Below, piece by piece: positions 36,151-47,734 of a stretch of 64,000 bases of DNA. Position 1 is the stretch's first letter, and every line of letters starts with the position of its first letter. This DNA comes from Haliotis asinina (lineage: Eukaryota; Mollusca; Gastropoda; Lepetellida; Haliotidae): assembly GCF_037392515.1 (NCBI RefSeq), contig NC_090282.1:58552843-58616842 (forward strand), given 5' to 3'. The notes under the pieces were generated by a model. That model saw only the letters and a program-made list of their open reading frames with translations. It did no database searches and was not told the origin of the DNA. The translations under genes were made by a program, and so were the position numbers.

Positions 36151-36253
36151 GAAGAATTAAATTTCACAGTTTCACATCCGACGCCTACTGTAATTATCAG
36201 GCCTTCCGAAGACGTGAATGCGGATTTATTCAATATATTATATCTTTCACACG

Positions 36254-36530
36254 TGACTCGTGAAGGTCTACCCGGGGTAGAATAGGCCTTCAGCAACCCA
36301 TGCTTGCCATAAAAGGCGACTATGCTTGTCGTAAGAGGCGACTAACGTGATCGGGTGGTCAGGCTCGCTGACTTGGTTGACAGATGTCATCGGTTCCCAG
36401 TTTCGCAGATCGATGCTCATGCTGTTGATCACTGGATTGTCTGGTCCAGATTCGATTATTTACAGACCGCCGCCTTATAGCTGGAATATTGCTGAGTGCA
36501 GCGTAAAACTAAACTCACTCACTCACTCAC
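36254..36530 (+). mobile_element. family B SINE, full length, with target duplication
   Basis: Flanked by CTTTCACACG (36244-36253 and 36530-36539). Same order of blocks as the 54.9-kb copy, ending in (actc)n. Confidence 0.92.
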
Positions 36531-36784
36531 TTTCACACGAAAATGAACTTAATGCATCTTAAGATGTTGATATTTTCTTGGATAGTATCCTGAAGGTTTT
36601 GGGACCGGATGAATGAATGACATTGTTAATTACGATCATAGACGTCATCTATTCAGAAATAATGATTTTACGTCTACTGAAAACATCAGTGATCGCAACT
36701 GATGACATGTCGAAACATGGCATCAGTGACTAGTTTGTCTGATATCGATGACCTGTCGCTGAGTTTCTCTGTAGGTGATCCGTG

Positions 36785-37015
36785 TAAATCAGGGGTAGAA
36801 TTGGTTTTCAGCAACCTTTGTTTGTCGTTGGTGGTGAATAACGAGATATTGTAGTCGGGCTCGCTGACTTGACTGACACATGTCATGGTATCCTATTTGC
36901 GTAGATCGATGGTCATGCTGTTGATCACTGGATTGCCTGGTCCAAACGCGAGTATTTACAGACCTCCACTATATAGGTGGAATATTGCTGAGAGCTGCGA
37001 TAAACATCCAACCAA
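36785..37015 (+). mobile_element. family B SINE, diverged
   Basis: ttttcagcaacctttgtttg, ctcgctgacttgactgacac, atgctgttgatcactggatt and ggaatattgctgagagctgc. Confidence 0.82.
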
Positions 37016-37019
37016 CCAA

Positions 37020-38270
37020 CCGAAAAGAGCGACCTACAAAATATTGCAGAGGTCATATATTATACGGTAGAGTTGAACCAGTTGACCACCCAGCCAATCA
37101 AAAACCTCAGTGAGAATCTCGACTTCAGGCAAATCTCCAGGATTCTGTTTCTGTTTCTGTTTCACAAACGTGGGAGTGTTTGTTGTCGTACTTCAACGAT
37201 GAAGCCGGCTGTATCAAACACCGGATTATGCGGTCCAGACCGCATCGCAGTCCGTCGTCACAATAACAGAAACGTTTAACAACCAATACTTGCTCTTTTG
37301 GTACCGTTCCTTTGTTTTTAGATCGGCGTCACCCCAGTCTTTCCACTCATTACCTGACATGCTGTCAGAAGCAATAAAAAACAGGTTTTGCGTTAAACCT
37401 CGATGATTCATCAACGGAGCAGTCTGCTTTTGAGCATGAAGTGTCGGTGTCATGCCTCAAACAGTAAAACCATTGTTAGCATTACGGAACCATTGCTACG
37501 ATTGTTAAATAATATTTCGACCGGTAAATGTTAATGTTGAGCCACAAAGAGTTCATTATGCACCACTGTTCATATATCTGCCTAAGTAATGCTATCGTTC
37601 ATATGCACTTAAACACAAAGTGCTGGTATTATATTTCTTACATGTATGCCATCACATAACACATCATTGTTGGTATTGCTAAGCGTTGCTATGATTGATA
37701 GGCGTCACATGAAACCTGCGTGGGTCACCAACTGGCAATGGTCAATACTCTGCAGTATGTTTCTCCTTTCCTAATGGATTACTGAATTGCTCTTTTTTTC
37801 AGCATTATGATTGTATTGATTAATCGTTGAAAATAGCTTTATCAAGAAAAAACAACGTCAGGAAATGAATATTTCATCAGCCTACAATGAAGTGGAGCTA
37901 ACATAACTACCATTTATTTGTAGTTCAAAGAGATCACGGGTCTGATATTTCGAAGTGGCAGTTCCCATGGTTACAGCACATGGCAATTAAAGAGTCCGAA
38001 ACTTGCACCTTCGAGTGTGTTTGCAGGAACTCTCTTAGCTGCCACAGTGTTTGACGTAGCAGGATTTTGTTTTCTTACACTGCACGTGTGTAGGGAAACG
38101 ATATAAATGATGTTTATAAATGATAAAATGCGTTCTGTGTCATCGGACGTTTATTTTGCATGGACAGGGTGTATTGAAAAATGGATTTAGTAATTTGGTT
38201 TTACGTTGTGGTTCATCTATAAGATGACAGAGAGAGAGAAAAATGTTCATCTATGTGTCACATGTTATAC
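37020..38270. other. intergenic, no firm feature
   Basis: A minus-strand frame at 37226-37453 (WKDWGDADLKTKERYQKSKYWLL) is faintly reminiscent of an ARRDC exon 2 but lacks matching phase and partners. Confidence 0.4.
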
Positions 38271-38680
38271 ATATTGTCATAGACTAAATCATTTCAATAA
38301 GTTTCCTTAAAACTTCGTTTATTCAAACAATCTATTTGTTTCAATATAAGTCCAAAATGCACCGAAATTCTATCCCCTTTGTCTATGTAATGTATTCGGC
38401 AAACATTCGGTGTATCCCCTCTTATCATAAAACCCCCTCCAGCCAGGACCCTTAATTCTCAAACGCTATCAATACATGTCAATTAACACCTCCCTACGTC
38501 GGCGAATCTTACGTATGTACATATGATAAGAGGGGATACACCGAATGTTTGCCGAATACATTACATAGACAAAGGGGATAGAATTTCGGTGCACTTTGGA
38601 CGTATATTGAAACAAATAGTTCGTTTGAATAAATGAAGATTTGAGGAAACTTATTGAAACGATTTAGTCTATGACAATAT
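38271..38680. mobile_element. foldback element, two 158-bp inverted arms and a 94-bp loop
   Basis: 38271-38428 is the reverse complement of 38523-38680 with about 8 mismatches by eye and no gaps. The inner 80 bp or so are identical. The loop has no reading frame. RNA across it would form a long near-perfect hairpin. It ends about 55 bp from the tail of the LINE copy. Confidence 0.9.
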
Positions 38681-38734
38681 CTAAAATAAACGTCGCTAAA
38701 ATATAACATCCGGCCTTACTGCCTACGAGACACA

Positions 38735-38772
38735 AGACGAATAGAACGAATAGAACGAATAGAACGAATAGT
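38735..38772. repeat. 9-bp tandem repeat (aacgaatag)n, probable LINE 3' tail
   Basis: Four units of aacgaatag. On the minus strand this is (ctattcgtt)n placed just after the LINE's last open segment, the expected place for a LINE microsatellite tail. Confidence 0.75.
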
Positions 38773-39714
38773 GGTGTATGAAGTGAATAATCAATCTACA
38801 AGCACCAGTGATGAGTTTATAAAAAAGTGAATATAGTGAATAATGTATTGACAATTCCATGTTCACTGGTGAATAAAGATATTTACTTACAGGACTACAA
38901 TATGCGTTTACGTCTATTAAACATTTTAGTAACCAATGCAGCTGCGGCCTGGTCGGTTGGCGACAAGAGAGAAAAAAGAGGATTAATTTTTAGTACATAT
39001 TCCCAAAAGTCAGTCATATCGTAAGTCCGAATATAACGGACAGCTAATCAAAATGTGGACTTCGTCCTCAATTGTATTGCTTTCACAAAATTTACAAATT
39101 CTATCCGCAAAGGGGTGTTTGGGGGCGTGTAAATCTACCCACCTCTATTTCCAGAGGTAGGGTGCCACAGTGTAGTTTACTGAGGCTACTATGGTGAGAT
39201 CTAGGCAAAATTTCAGTGACATACGGTTAACAATTGTTAACAATTTCTTAAACTCTCTGTAAGTACGGAGTTTATTCCCTTTAGGTTTCCCTTGCTCGTT
39301 CCAAAGTTCCTTATTCCAATCCTGACAATCTAAAAATAATAAGCTTCCGTTTTATATATGTTACACAAGTTCACCACAGGGAGGTCTAAATTGTTAAGAA
39401 TAGTAACTACAATTTTATTCCAGGATTTCGAAAGAGCGTTGGACCATCCACATATGGCACTCGGTATTCTTGACTGTTCAGTGCAGCAGAGCTTACGCCA
39501 AAAACGTATAATTTCAATTTTTTGTTTAGAGCAAGGAGTCGTCCAACCCATTTCTCCTTTGACAGCTAAATTTGGGGTCTTACTGCCGACGCCTAGGAAG
39601 AATCTACAGGCCTTATTTTGTACTGCATCTATACAACTGAACTGTTTTGTACCCCATGTTGCTGACACATAGGATAAGATAGGCTAGACAAGATTATTGT
39701 ATAGCGTATTAAAG

Positions 39715-40401
39715 TGAGTGAGTGAGTGAGTGAGTTAATATTTAACGTCACATCGGCAATATTGCAGCCATAACGTGACGAGAATGATTAATTATAAAAA
39801 TACAAATGAATTGATAGCACATACAGTGTAAAATCCTGTCAACGAAGGACAGTAAAACTAACTAGAATATCATAGAGTAGAAGGTAAAACCAGTGAAGAG
39901 ACCTAAAACAACGTATCTATAGAGGACAGTACAATATCAAAATGAGCTATAGGTTGCCAACAACTGAAGGTAGATCACCATACTAAGGACCATGGGGACT
40001 TACAGTACATTTGCTTCCTGCATGGACCCTAGTTGGATTTACATCATCCCTTCAGCTGTTAGCAAGTTAGACAAATCTAGCCATAAAGTAAAAACACACT
40101 TATTCTACGATTACAAAGCTCGAAAACTGAAATTTACTTCAAATGTTTTTGGACTTACGTACCCTCTCAGGAGGACAATTATTTTACGGTACTTCAACCC
40201 CCTTTGAGGGTACAGCCACTAACGATTTGAGGTACTATTTTAATCTTCCAATTTTAAAATATTTATCTATTTACAGTTCATTTAACAAGTCTAATTCCTT
40301 TAAAAATGCAATAATTAAATGTGGACTAATATTGCTAAAAAGATCCTTCAAAGTTCGTGAATTAATATATTTATCCCTTGTGATGGAATATTCAACACAG
40401 T
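39715..40401 (-). mobile_element. 687-bp retroposon with (ACTC)n tail and 13-bp target duplication
   Basis: Flanked by TAGCGTATTAAAG at 39702-39714 and 40402-40414. Read on the minus strand it ends ccgatgtgacgttaaatatt and an (actc)n tail. It interrupts the LINE between GGLA and NVFNTLYNNLV. No protein is recognised in it; frames on the plus strand look accidental. Either a long SINE or a 5'-truncated LINE 3' UTR. Confidence 0.88.
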
Positions 40402-41464
40402 TAGCGTATTAAAGACGTTCTAAGCCAAACCACCACAAGATTTAACTTTACACATGATAACACCAAGTGCACTGCTTGCAGATTTAGCAATTTCTTTACC
40501 CGTGAAGTTCATACCAAAATATTCCTGTAACCAAACACCAAGATATTTATACGCACTGACATAGTCAATAGTAATATCGCCAATTTGGAATACAACTTGT
40601 GACCTACTGAAACAGCGGGGTCGGTAATGTACGACATTAGTTTTCTTCTTATTAATAGTTAAACGCCAATGTTTACACCAATTATCAACGCAATCTAACA
40701 TTCGCTGGAGGGACAACTCGTCTCCTGCTATCAGAGTAATGTCACCAGCATACAATAGTGTACTCAACGTAACTCCATCAATATTAACAGCACAGTTTAA
40801 TATCTACGGCCAGGTCATTAATATAATAAATAAAAAACATTCGGTGACATAACGCAGCCCTGTCTAACACCGGAATTTACATTAAATATATCAATGAAAC
40901 GGTTGTTTATTCGTATACGAGCGTTAGAATTATTGTACATTGATTGAACAGCATAAAAAAAGTTTCCGCAGATTCCAAGTTTTAACAGCTTATAGCATAG
41001 ACAATTTCTGTCTACCTTATCAAACGCTTTCATTGCATCGATGAAGCACACAAAAGTGGATTTCTTAGTTAGATTTCTGTTATTGATTAATGAATATAGG
41101 CAATAAATATGTTCCAGTGTACTACGCTTGGAACGGAAGCCATTCTGTTCCTCAACCAGCACGTCGTGCAATTCCAACCACTTTGTAAGTCTAGTATTAC
41201 GAATATCTGAATATATTTTACATGGTACTGAAAGCAAAGAAATACCGCGGTAGCCCAATGGGTCGCGTGGATCACCCTCTGGTTTCTTGATCTGGTTTGT
41301 AAAGCTGGTAAGCCAAATATCCGGGCATTTATTGTTTTCAAAACAAAATGTGAACAGTCTAAATAATACAGTGTTCCCAGAAATTATTGAGAAAATCTTT
41401 GTTTTGTTTCTAATGATGCTAAGATTGGAAAAAGGGCTTTCACTATGCACTAAGCATACTAAAT

Positions 41465-41524
41465 AAGGGAGACAACTCTTGAAGGCTTAGAAGGCAGCTC
41501 ATTACGTCAAGAGTTATCTCCCTT
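41465..41524. repeat. 18-bp inverted repeat hairpin upstream of the transposase
   Basis: aagggagacaactcttga (41465) pairs with tcaagagttatctccctt (41507), with one mismatch and a 24-base loop. It lies in the transposon's 5' leader, 29 bp before the transposase ATG. It may be part of the element or a tiny MITE inserted in it. Confidence 0.85.
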
Positions 41525-41552
41525 GTCTGAGCAGACGGCTTCCTGTGTTGAC

Positions 41553-42540
41553 ATGGCAGAATTTACAGCAAGAGAGAAAAGAAAGCTCATTCTAGATGAT
41601 TTTGAAAGGGGTGAGGCTGATGCTAAAGTGTTAGCTTGTAGACATGGTATTCCTCTGTCTACAGTATACGGAACTTTGAAGAATATTCAAACAGGAACCG
41701 GGATAGAGCACAAAGCAGGGGCAGGTCGGCCTAGGAAATTCAGTGTTGTGGATCGCCGAAGACTTGGGCAGATTGTGAGTAGGGGCAAATTGAAAAGTGT
41801 TGAGAACATCTGAAATGAAATGATTAGCAGAGGAAGTCCTCAGGTATGCAGTGAAACAGTTAGGCAGGAATTACAGAGACTTAATTGGGTGAAAAAACGT
41901 GGAATTCCCTCGCCGTTGATGAAAGATGCACAAAAGGAAAAACGTTTAAACTGGTGTCGGGCTCATGAAAATCAAGATTGGGATAATGTTTTCTTTTCGG
42001 ATGAAAGTTCTGTTTGGCTTTTCCCTAATTGGGTGAAAATTTGGACCAAAGATACTGTCAAGCCTATCTACCAGCGACCAAAACATAGCCCGAAGTCTCA
42101 CATGTGGGGTGGCATATCGGCTCGCGGAGTGACGCCATTGTGTGTTTTCACGGGAAACTTGACAAAAGAAAGATACGTTGACATTCTAAATGGTCACCTT
42201 CTTCCGACAGCAGAAACATTGTATGAAGATGATTGGATTTTCCAGCATGATAGTGACCCAAAACACACTGCGCTACACAAAACAGTGGTTGTCGGGCGAA
42301 AATGTTCATGTTTTAGACTGGCCCAGTTACAGCCCAGACCTAAACCCAATTGAGAATGTGTGGGGAGTCATGAAGGACAGAATAAACCAAAAGGGACTGA
42401 GAAATATTGAAGATATGAAGGCCGAGGTGGTCCAATATTGGGATACCCTGTCACACGATTACCTACAAACTTTGATGGGTAGTGTGCTTAGGCGTATTCA
42501 GGCATGCATTGCTGAGCGAGGAGGTCTAACAAAGTACTAA
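41553..42540 (+). pseudogene. Tc1-like transposase, one nonsense and one frameshift
   Basis: Starts MAEFTAREKRKLIL; an N-terminal helix-turn-helix (VLACRHGIPLSTVYGTLKNI) is followed by an AGRPRK hinge. Catalytic core: first Asp in VFFSDESSVW, second in QHDSDPKHTA, Glu in SPDLNPIENVWG. Lesions: an in-frame TGA at 41811-41813, and a frame change near 42287 best explained by loss of two bases, since restoring the count gives the DD34E spacing of Tc1. All three catalytic residues are still encoded. About 329 codons if counted through, near the usual 340. The element is thus recently active but dead. Confidence 0.92.
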
Positions 42541-43854
42541 AACAAGACTGAGACTGTAAAAGGATGATGTTTTAACATGTTTATGTAAGTAAAACGCCAA
42601 AAGTTAATAAACGTAATGAGTTACATGACGCAACATGATTCTCAATAATTTCTGGGAATACTATAAATCAACACACGTTCCATTTTTTAGAGCTTCAGCA
42701 GGGAGACAATCTGCACCGGTGGCCTTACCACGTTTAACACGGGCGACCGCACACTCGACCTCAGCCAATGTTATGGGTCAGGTCGCACGTGTCAAACGTC
42801 CCATCACTCGTCATGTGACTGTTGTCCATTTCGTCTCCAAAGCGCTGCAAGTGTGCATTATCAAAGCAAGAGGAGTTGTCAGACTCAAACAGCGAACAGT
42901 AGTCACGTCTCCACGTGTTAAGAACAGTTAGTTTGTTTGTAGACATAACACCATTTACAGTTACCTCCCATGGGATAGTACTACCACGATCTGAAGCAAT
43001 GCCTACTTTACCGATTGTTTTAAAAAAAACTGCGCGAATCTTTATCATTACATTTATCCAATAGCAGTCATCCAACTGATAAGAGCGTTTATATTTAAGG
43101 AGGTTTCTATCAAAACGTTTTCTTTCGGAAACAGGAAAGTCGCATCTTAGAGCATGACAGCAGTGTATGAAACTTCTGAAAAGAAGCCCACAGGGCTGGT
43201 AACTGAAAATGTTGCTGGCCCTGTGAAGATGTAACCAGGACTGTATTAAAAATAGGAAACTGAGGTAAGGCGTTAAGGCGTTAAAATTCTCTTATCAAAG
43301 AATTACATAAAGTGAGGTAAACATAAACATATGCAAAAGCAAATTTTACAAAGCATAACGTGGTAGTCCCTGTTGATTCATTTAGTGTCACTGCCATGTG
43401 AATGAGAAAAACAGGCAAAGTCAAACTTGTCAGTATCTTTGGCAAGAATTGTCTCTACATGTTATTCATGCAATTAGCACAGAGGATTTGCAATCCTCCT
43501 TGTGAAAAGTAAAAAGACGCAACAGTAAATTCAACAAAAACACTTGGTCACTGAAAGCATTTTAGACCAATCACGTTAGGTGTTAGATAAATGGGTACAC
43601 TGATCTGTGGGAGTTTGACTGATCATGAACTATACACACAGACGCCGTCTAACTACCACAATTATAAACTATTTTCAAAATATCACCCAAAGACAGTGAC
43701 ATGGTAAAATATGCACCCACGGAAAATGACATATGACATCAAGTTTTTGTACCAGTTTCCTAGATGGTGCTGGGTCTACATAAAGGCTGTGTTGACTGCA
43801 ATCAGAGTATCACATTCCTGTGATTTGATATCCGCATTTTCAGTTGTGTGGACA

Positions 43855-43978
43855 TCCTCCATGGGGTAAAATGATCTCGTTATTCTTACCTTAGTGTGAG
43901 GCTCTTCAGTGGTGTCCAATATTGTGATGTTGAAATATTGCTAATGGCTTGAAACCATTCACACTCACTCCCGCTCTC
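43855..43978 (+). mobile_element. family A SINE, strongly diverged
   Basis: Only ggtgtccaatattgtgatg, tgaaatattgctaatggc and the cacactcactc tail are recognisable. Confidence 0.5.
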
Positions 43979-44042
43979 GATGTTCTACACTTAAATGATT
44001 TATCATAGTATGGCGTTATCATGTTGGTGTCACTGTAAGGGC

Positions 44043-44170
44043 ATACACTTCCAGAGCCTAGGTTTTTTAAGCTCCCCTATTGCTAAGGTAGTCGTAATTA
44101 CCATACATTAACAAACATTAATTTACGACTATCTTAGCGCTAAAAGAGCTTCGGAAATCAAGGCCCAGAT
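44043..44170. repeat. imperfect hairpin, possible MITE
   Basis: tttttaagctcccctattgc then taaggtagtcgtaa (from 44065) is mirrored by ttacgactatcttagc then gctaaaagagcttcgg (to about 44153), arms of about 33 bp with several mismatches and a short AT-rich centre. Confidence 0.6.
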
Positions 44171-44599
44171 GTTTCAGTGCCAACGAGATCTTAGAATATA
44201 GTGTCATGATACACCGTTATTCTTTTCTTAGAAGTGCACTTCCAGTTTTGTGCATTCAAACCCATTTGAGGACTCGCAAACAACTGTAAGGAATGACTTG
44301 CCTTCCGACAGTTTGTATATCTCTCAAAAACACCACCGATCAATGAAACTGAACTGGTCATTCAAACAATGTGTCTGAAGTTAGCTGTGCTTTTTAAACA
44401 GCTTAGTCGTATTTCCTTCAATAGTGTAGTAGCTGTGTGTGAATATAGGGCAAATTCTGCATTTGAGTTAAAACATGAAACGTAGCACAATAGAAGCTTT
44501 ATAAACTGAGATTAGGGGACTGTTCAGTAATTTGCGAGATGGCTTTGTGAATATGGCCTATATTTCACGCCTTGAATTCACGCTGCTTTGCGTTGCACT

Positions 44600-45065
44600 T
44601 CATCGACTATTTGTTGTGAAACTTAATGGTAAATTTTCATACATCCCAACCTCACCTTTCCTGCATGTAACGTGACTCATCACTGAAGATAACAGTTCTT
44701 CACCTTTGCAATGGCCATGGGAGATGTTGGCTACACCACTTGCTGTCTGCGTTCTTGCCGATGTTGACGTGTAAGGACAGGTCCTCGCAAGTGGAAGGAA
44801 TACCAGCCTCACGTAAGCGGTTCCTCACAGTCGGATCAGACATTGCTCTGAGTCCTGGCTCTACCGATGTTGTGGAGGATAGTGTGGCGAACCAAATGTC
44901 GAAGCCGAATATACCTGTCCTGAGCGGGCGTGGTCACACGGGGTCGACCTGACCTGGGGCGATCCCTTGCTGCTGGTAGACCAAAGTCTTGTTATGGTAC
45001 TGTGACTCCCCAGCTTCCAAATGACTAATCGCATTGTTGCACTGAGTCTCAGTAAGTCTAGACAT
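44600..45065 (-). mobile_element. degenerate Tc1-like transposase remnant
   Basis: From ATG at 45065 the minus strand reads MSRLTETQCNNAISHLEAGE, then across frame changes DRYIRLRHLVRHT (the second helix-turn-helix and linker) and VIFSDESRY at about 44680, the first catalytic Asp. Frame changes and stops break it at least four times. The region past the first Asp is lost. Confidence 0.75.
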
Positions 45066-45115
45066 GACTTTAACACCCAAATTTAAGATTGTCAACTGTT
45101 GCTAGAGCATTGACA

Positions 45116-45132
45116 CCCCCCCCCCCCCCCCC
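45116..45132. repeat. 17-base poly(C) run
   Basis: Homopolymer cytosine tract at the 5' side of the Tc1 remnant at 44.6-45.07 kb. Such runs are prone to length error in sequencing. Confidence 0.9.
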
Positions 45133-45561
45133 GACATTTCTTCCCGTACACAGTTTAATAGTTTAATGTTTTGAATTGATTGAGGAAAACCGATTTTGGT
45201 GCGTTTTGGCGAGTTCAGCGTTCACCAAATATATACTGATTACATAGATACCAATGATTCAAATTCGAAAACAGTTACATGGAAAAATACTACCTGTGCG
45301 TTTCTCTTTTTGAGTAGTTTATTCCGATGCATACTATTTATTCAGGAACTGGAAACGTTGATGCAGATGGATATCGATGATGGTTGAGCATTGACTCTGT
45401 TAACATTTTGCTTTAGAAGCATGGTGGTTCTAAACAACTTTAACAACTTTAAAGGTATTATGTGCCACCAAAGAAAGAGCTACCACAGAAAACTCCTCTC
45501 TCACTAAAATGGTCTCCTGGTCTACGTGACCTATTGCACTATATGCTTAACAATGGTTCAG

Positions 45562-45632
45562 TAATGGGGTAGTGTCTCTACTTTCAGTAATGGGGTAGTG
45601 TCTCTACTTTCAGTAATGGGGTAGTGTCTCTG
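45562..45632. repeat. 26-bp tandem repeat, 3 units
   Basis: Unit cagtaatggggtagtgtctc plus tacttt, nearly identical copies. Confidence 0.88.
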
Positions 45633-46454
45633 CGTGTGCTTTGTTTCGAGAGGTAACACATCATGCCGTTGTATACAGCATTTTCTGAGAAATATGAGGT
45701 GTAGCTAGAGAATCCACTTTCAATGTGGAATGTTCGAGTCTTGGCTCATATGGCCTGGGGATAAAATAAAGCTTGTGTGGAGCTGTCAACTCGTTAACAG
45801 ACTGACCTTTCATATGAGACTGTCCTAAATCCAGTTGGTGGCGACATAAAACAATATCCAGTATTCACACTTTGTGTTTTAAGCTGAACATGCATCAGAT
45901 CATTCTCGATATCTACTATGGTGGAGAGTTATCGGAACGTACAGCCTGGAGATACCGAGGATGGCATCAGATGTAACATATGTCATATTTGGGATTGCAT
46001 TTTCTTAGTAAAGTACAAATTCTAGCACTCTTTTTCGGTTGAGACCCATCCGGCATTATACACCCTCACAGCCAGACACCTGACACAAAGTAAACCACCT
46101 AACCCGCTCACCCACCGCCACATCCTCAAAAATGGAAGTCCGAAAACTGGTCGTCTAGACTGCGTACTTTGTGTACGCATCTGGTAAGTGTAAATTGGTA
46201 CGGCTCTCAGTATCAGTTGTCCGATTTTCCGTTTTGTCACTTTGGCTGAACGATGAAGTTCTCCGCAACGACGGTCTTTCATTACCTATCCAAACCGAAG
46301 TGCTTTCTCTAACATATATACCGTCAGTGATGAATACTTACAATGTAGACGATCGTTTAATGGAGATACATAACAATAACAGAAGCGCAAGTAAAATCAA
46401 TTTAATGACGGTAACTATAAATAGATAATTCGACCCACCTCTTCCTTCGTCGTC

Positions 46455-46618
46455 CCGGTGGCCATGTGGTAGAGTGTCTGGTCCGGTGGCCATGTGGTAG
46501 AGTGCCTGGTCCGGTGGACATGTGGTAGAGTGTCTGGTCCGGTGACCATGTGGTAGAGAGTCTGGTCCGGTGGCCATGTGGTACAATGTCTGGTCCGGTG
46601 GACGTGGTAGAGCGTCTG
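46455..46618. repeat. 27-28-bp tandem repeat, 6 units
   Basis: Unit ggtggccatgtggtagagtg plus tctggtcc. The 102-codon minus-strand frame here (LYHMATGPD repeats) is a by-product. Confidence 0.9.
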
Positions 46619-46683
46619 TCTTCAAATCAAAAAGATCCTGCTCCATTTTTGCTTGATGACAATCTTCAGGGGCTGTTGTGGCT

Positions 46684-46770
46684 AGAGAGAGAGAGAGAGA
46701 GTCCGGTAGGTTCAGGACTCCGGTAGGTGTGTGTGTCTGTCTGTATGTCTATCTGTCTGTCTGTCTGTGT
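46684..46770. repeat. simple repeats (AG)n and (GTCT)n
   Basis: A gagagagagagagag run followed by gtgtgtgt and ctgtctgtctgtctgt stretches. Confidence 0.9.
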
Positions 46771-46854
46771 GCCTGTATACATGCATGCAAGAATTAGTAC
46801 GACCGTCCACATTTAAGGTGTCCAGGAGTATAAGGCACTATGCAGAGTCTTCAC

Positions 46855-46998
46855 TAATGTGGATGGCCTCGTGATTAAGGCGTTAGCTCGCCACGCGAAA
46901 CCCATGTTCGATAGCCCACAAGAGTACAATTCGTGAAACCCCTTTGGGACTTTGTATTGCTTCAATATTGCCAAAAGCGGCGTAAAATCACTCACTCA
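46855..46998 (+). mobile_element. family A SINE, diverged
   Basis: Head ggcctcgtgattaaggcg, then ttgccaaaagcggcgtaaaa and cactcactc. Confidence 0.75.
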
Positions 46999-47734
46999 GG
47001 GAATCGCAGTATGCTAGTTCAGGATACCATCATGAAACTTTTCACAAAAGGAAATTGTCAAATGTTTACAAAATAAAATTGCCGTACATGAACCACATAT
47101 ATCTGAAAAAAGAAATCTGTTGTTGGCCATATTATTCATTCACAATACACGTTTGGCGATTCATAGTCGAGTGAGTAACATAGTCAAAACGGCATACAGC
47201 ATGGATGACAAAGTAGACAAAAAATGTCCCAAGCTATCGAAAAACAACGACACAGTATTATACCAAAGTAAAATCACCCTATCCCCATATTTACTGGAGA
47301 CAATCCCAAAATCGAGACGCGATCCGGTCGGGATCGAGTGTTCTTGTCAGGATCGAATCGCGATCACTCCTACAAAATGGTGTAGATCAATAGGACATAA
47401 GGTTTAAAGGATACTGTACATTGTCATCAAATACCGCCTTTTAACATTTTTACCTTCGTAACACCGACAGTGTGGAACGTTGTGTCCAGAGTCACTGAGG
47501 GAATACTCCAACATTAATCACAATACGACAGGTGTACTACCAATCCCGAATACCCTAGCTGCCACAAGAGGGTCAGGGGTAGTAGTATTGGGCGTTCGAC
47601 CTGTCATGGCAACTAAGTGTATGCCGCACATGGGATCCGATAATGTGTTCAACATGATTTAATGACAATCGGATGTAATATCTGTCGCACCATTGTGTTC
47701 TGATACTAACAACCTTCTGTTTCGCATATCTGTA

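Larger units (their letters stand above)
41369..42663 (+). mobile_element. Tc1-like transposon, 1,295 bp, TIRs and TA target duplication
   Basis: TA dinucleotides (41367-41368 and 42664-42665) flank 25-bp inverted ends: cagtgttcccagaaattatt (left) and, reversed, tagtattcccagaaattatt (right), with two mismatches. It is inserted in the LINE on the opposite strand; removing it with one TA leaves the LINE's reading frame continuous. It carries one transposase gene with two lesions (listed separately). Confidence 0.93.
38735..43165 (-). mobile_element. 5'-truncated non-LTR retrotransposon (LINE), defective
   Basis: Minus-strand open segments follow the order of a LINE ORF2. The pre-RT region covers 43130-42670 (FKTIGKVGI, IPWEVTVNG, VLNTWRRDY). 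RT covers 42700-40420: RGKATGADCLPAEALKNG, DPLGYRGISLLSVPCKIYS, EQNGFRSKRSTLEHI, motif A FIDAMKAFD, SGVRQGCVMSP, then motif C written LLYAGD. The thumb/C-terminal part at 39668-39330 reads VSATWGTKQF, ACRFFLGVGSKTPNLAV. A CCHC-like end at 39170-38880 reads FADRICKFCESNTIEDEVH, ILISCPLY. No endonuclease is present, so it is truncated at the 5' end. Stops and frameshifts (for example near 40790 and 40420) and the YAGD catalytic change show it is dead. Two younger insertions split it (41369-42663 and 39715-40401). Clade not assigned. Confidence 0.9.

Noticed and set aside
37226..37453. Possible ARRDC exon 2 of a third paralogue
   Set aside because: Only loosely similar (KTKERYQKSKYWLL); no matching splice phase, first exon or later exons nearby.
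39992..40412. Plus-strand frames inside the 687-bp retroposon
   Set aside because: No domain, overlapping frames, and the element's sense strand is minus.
46338..46646. 102-codon minus-strand frame
   Set aside because: Encoded by the 28-bp tandem repeat.
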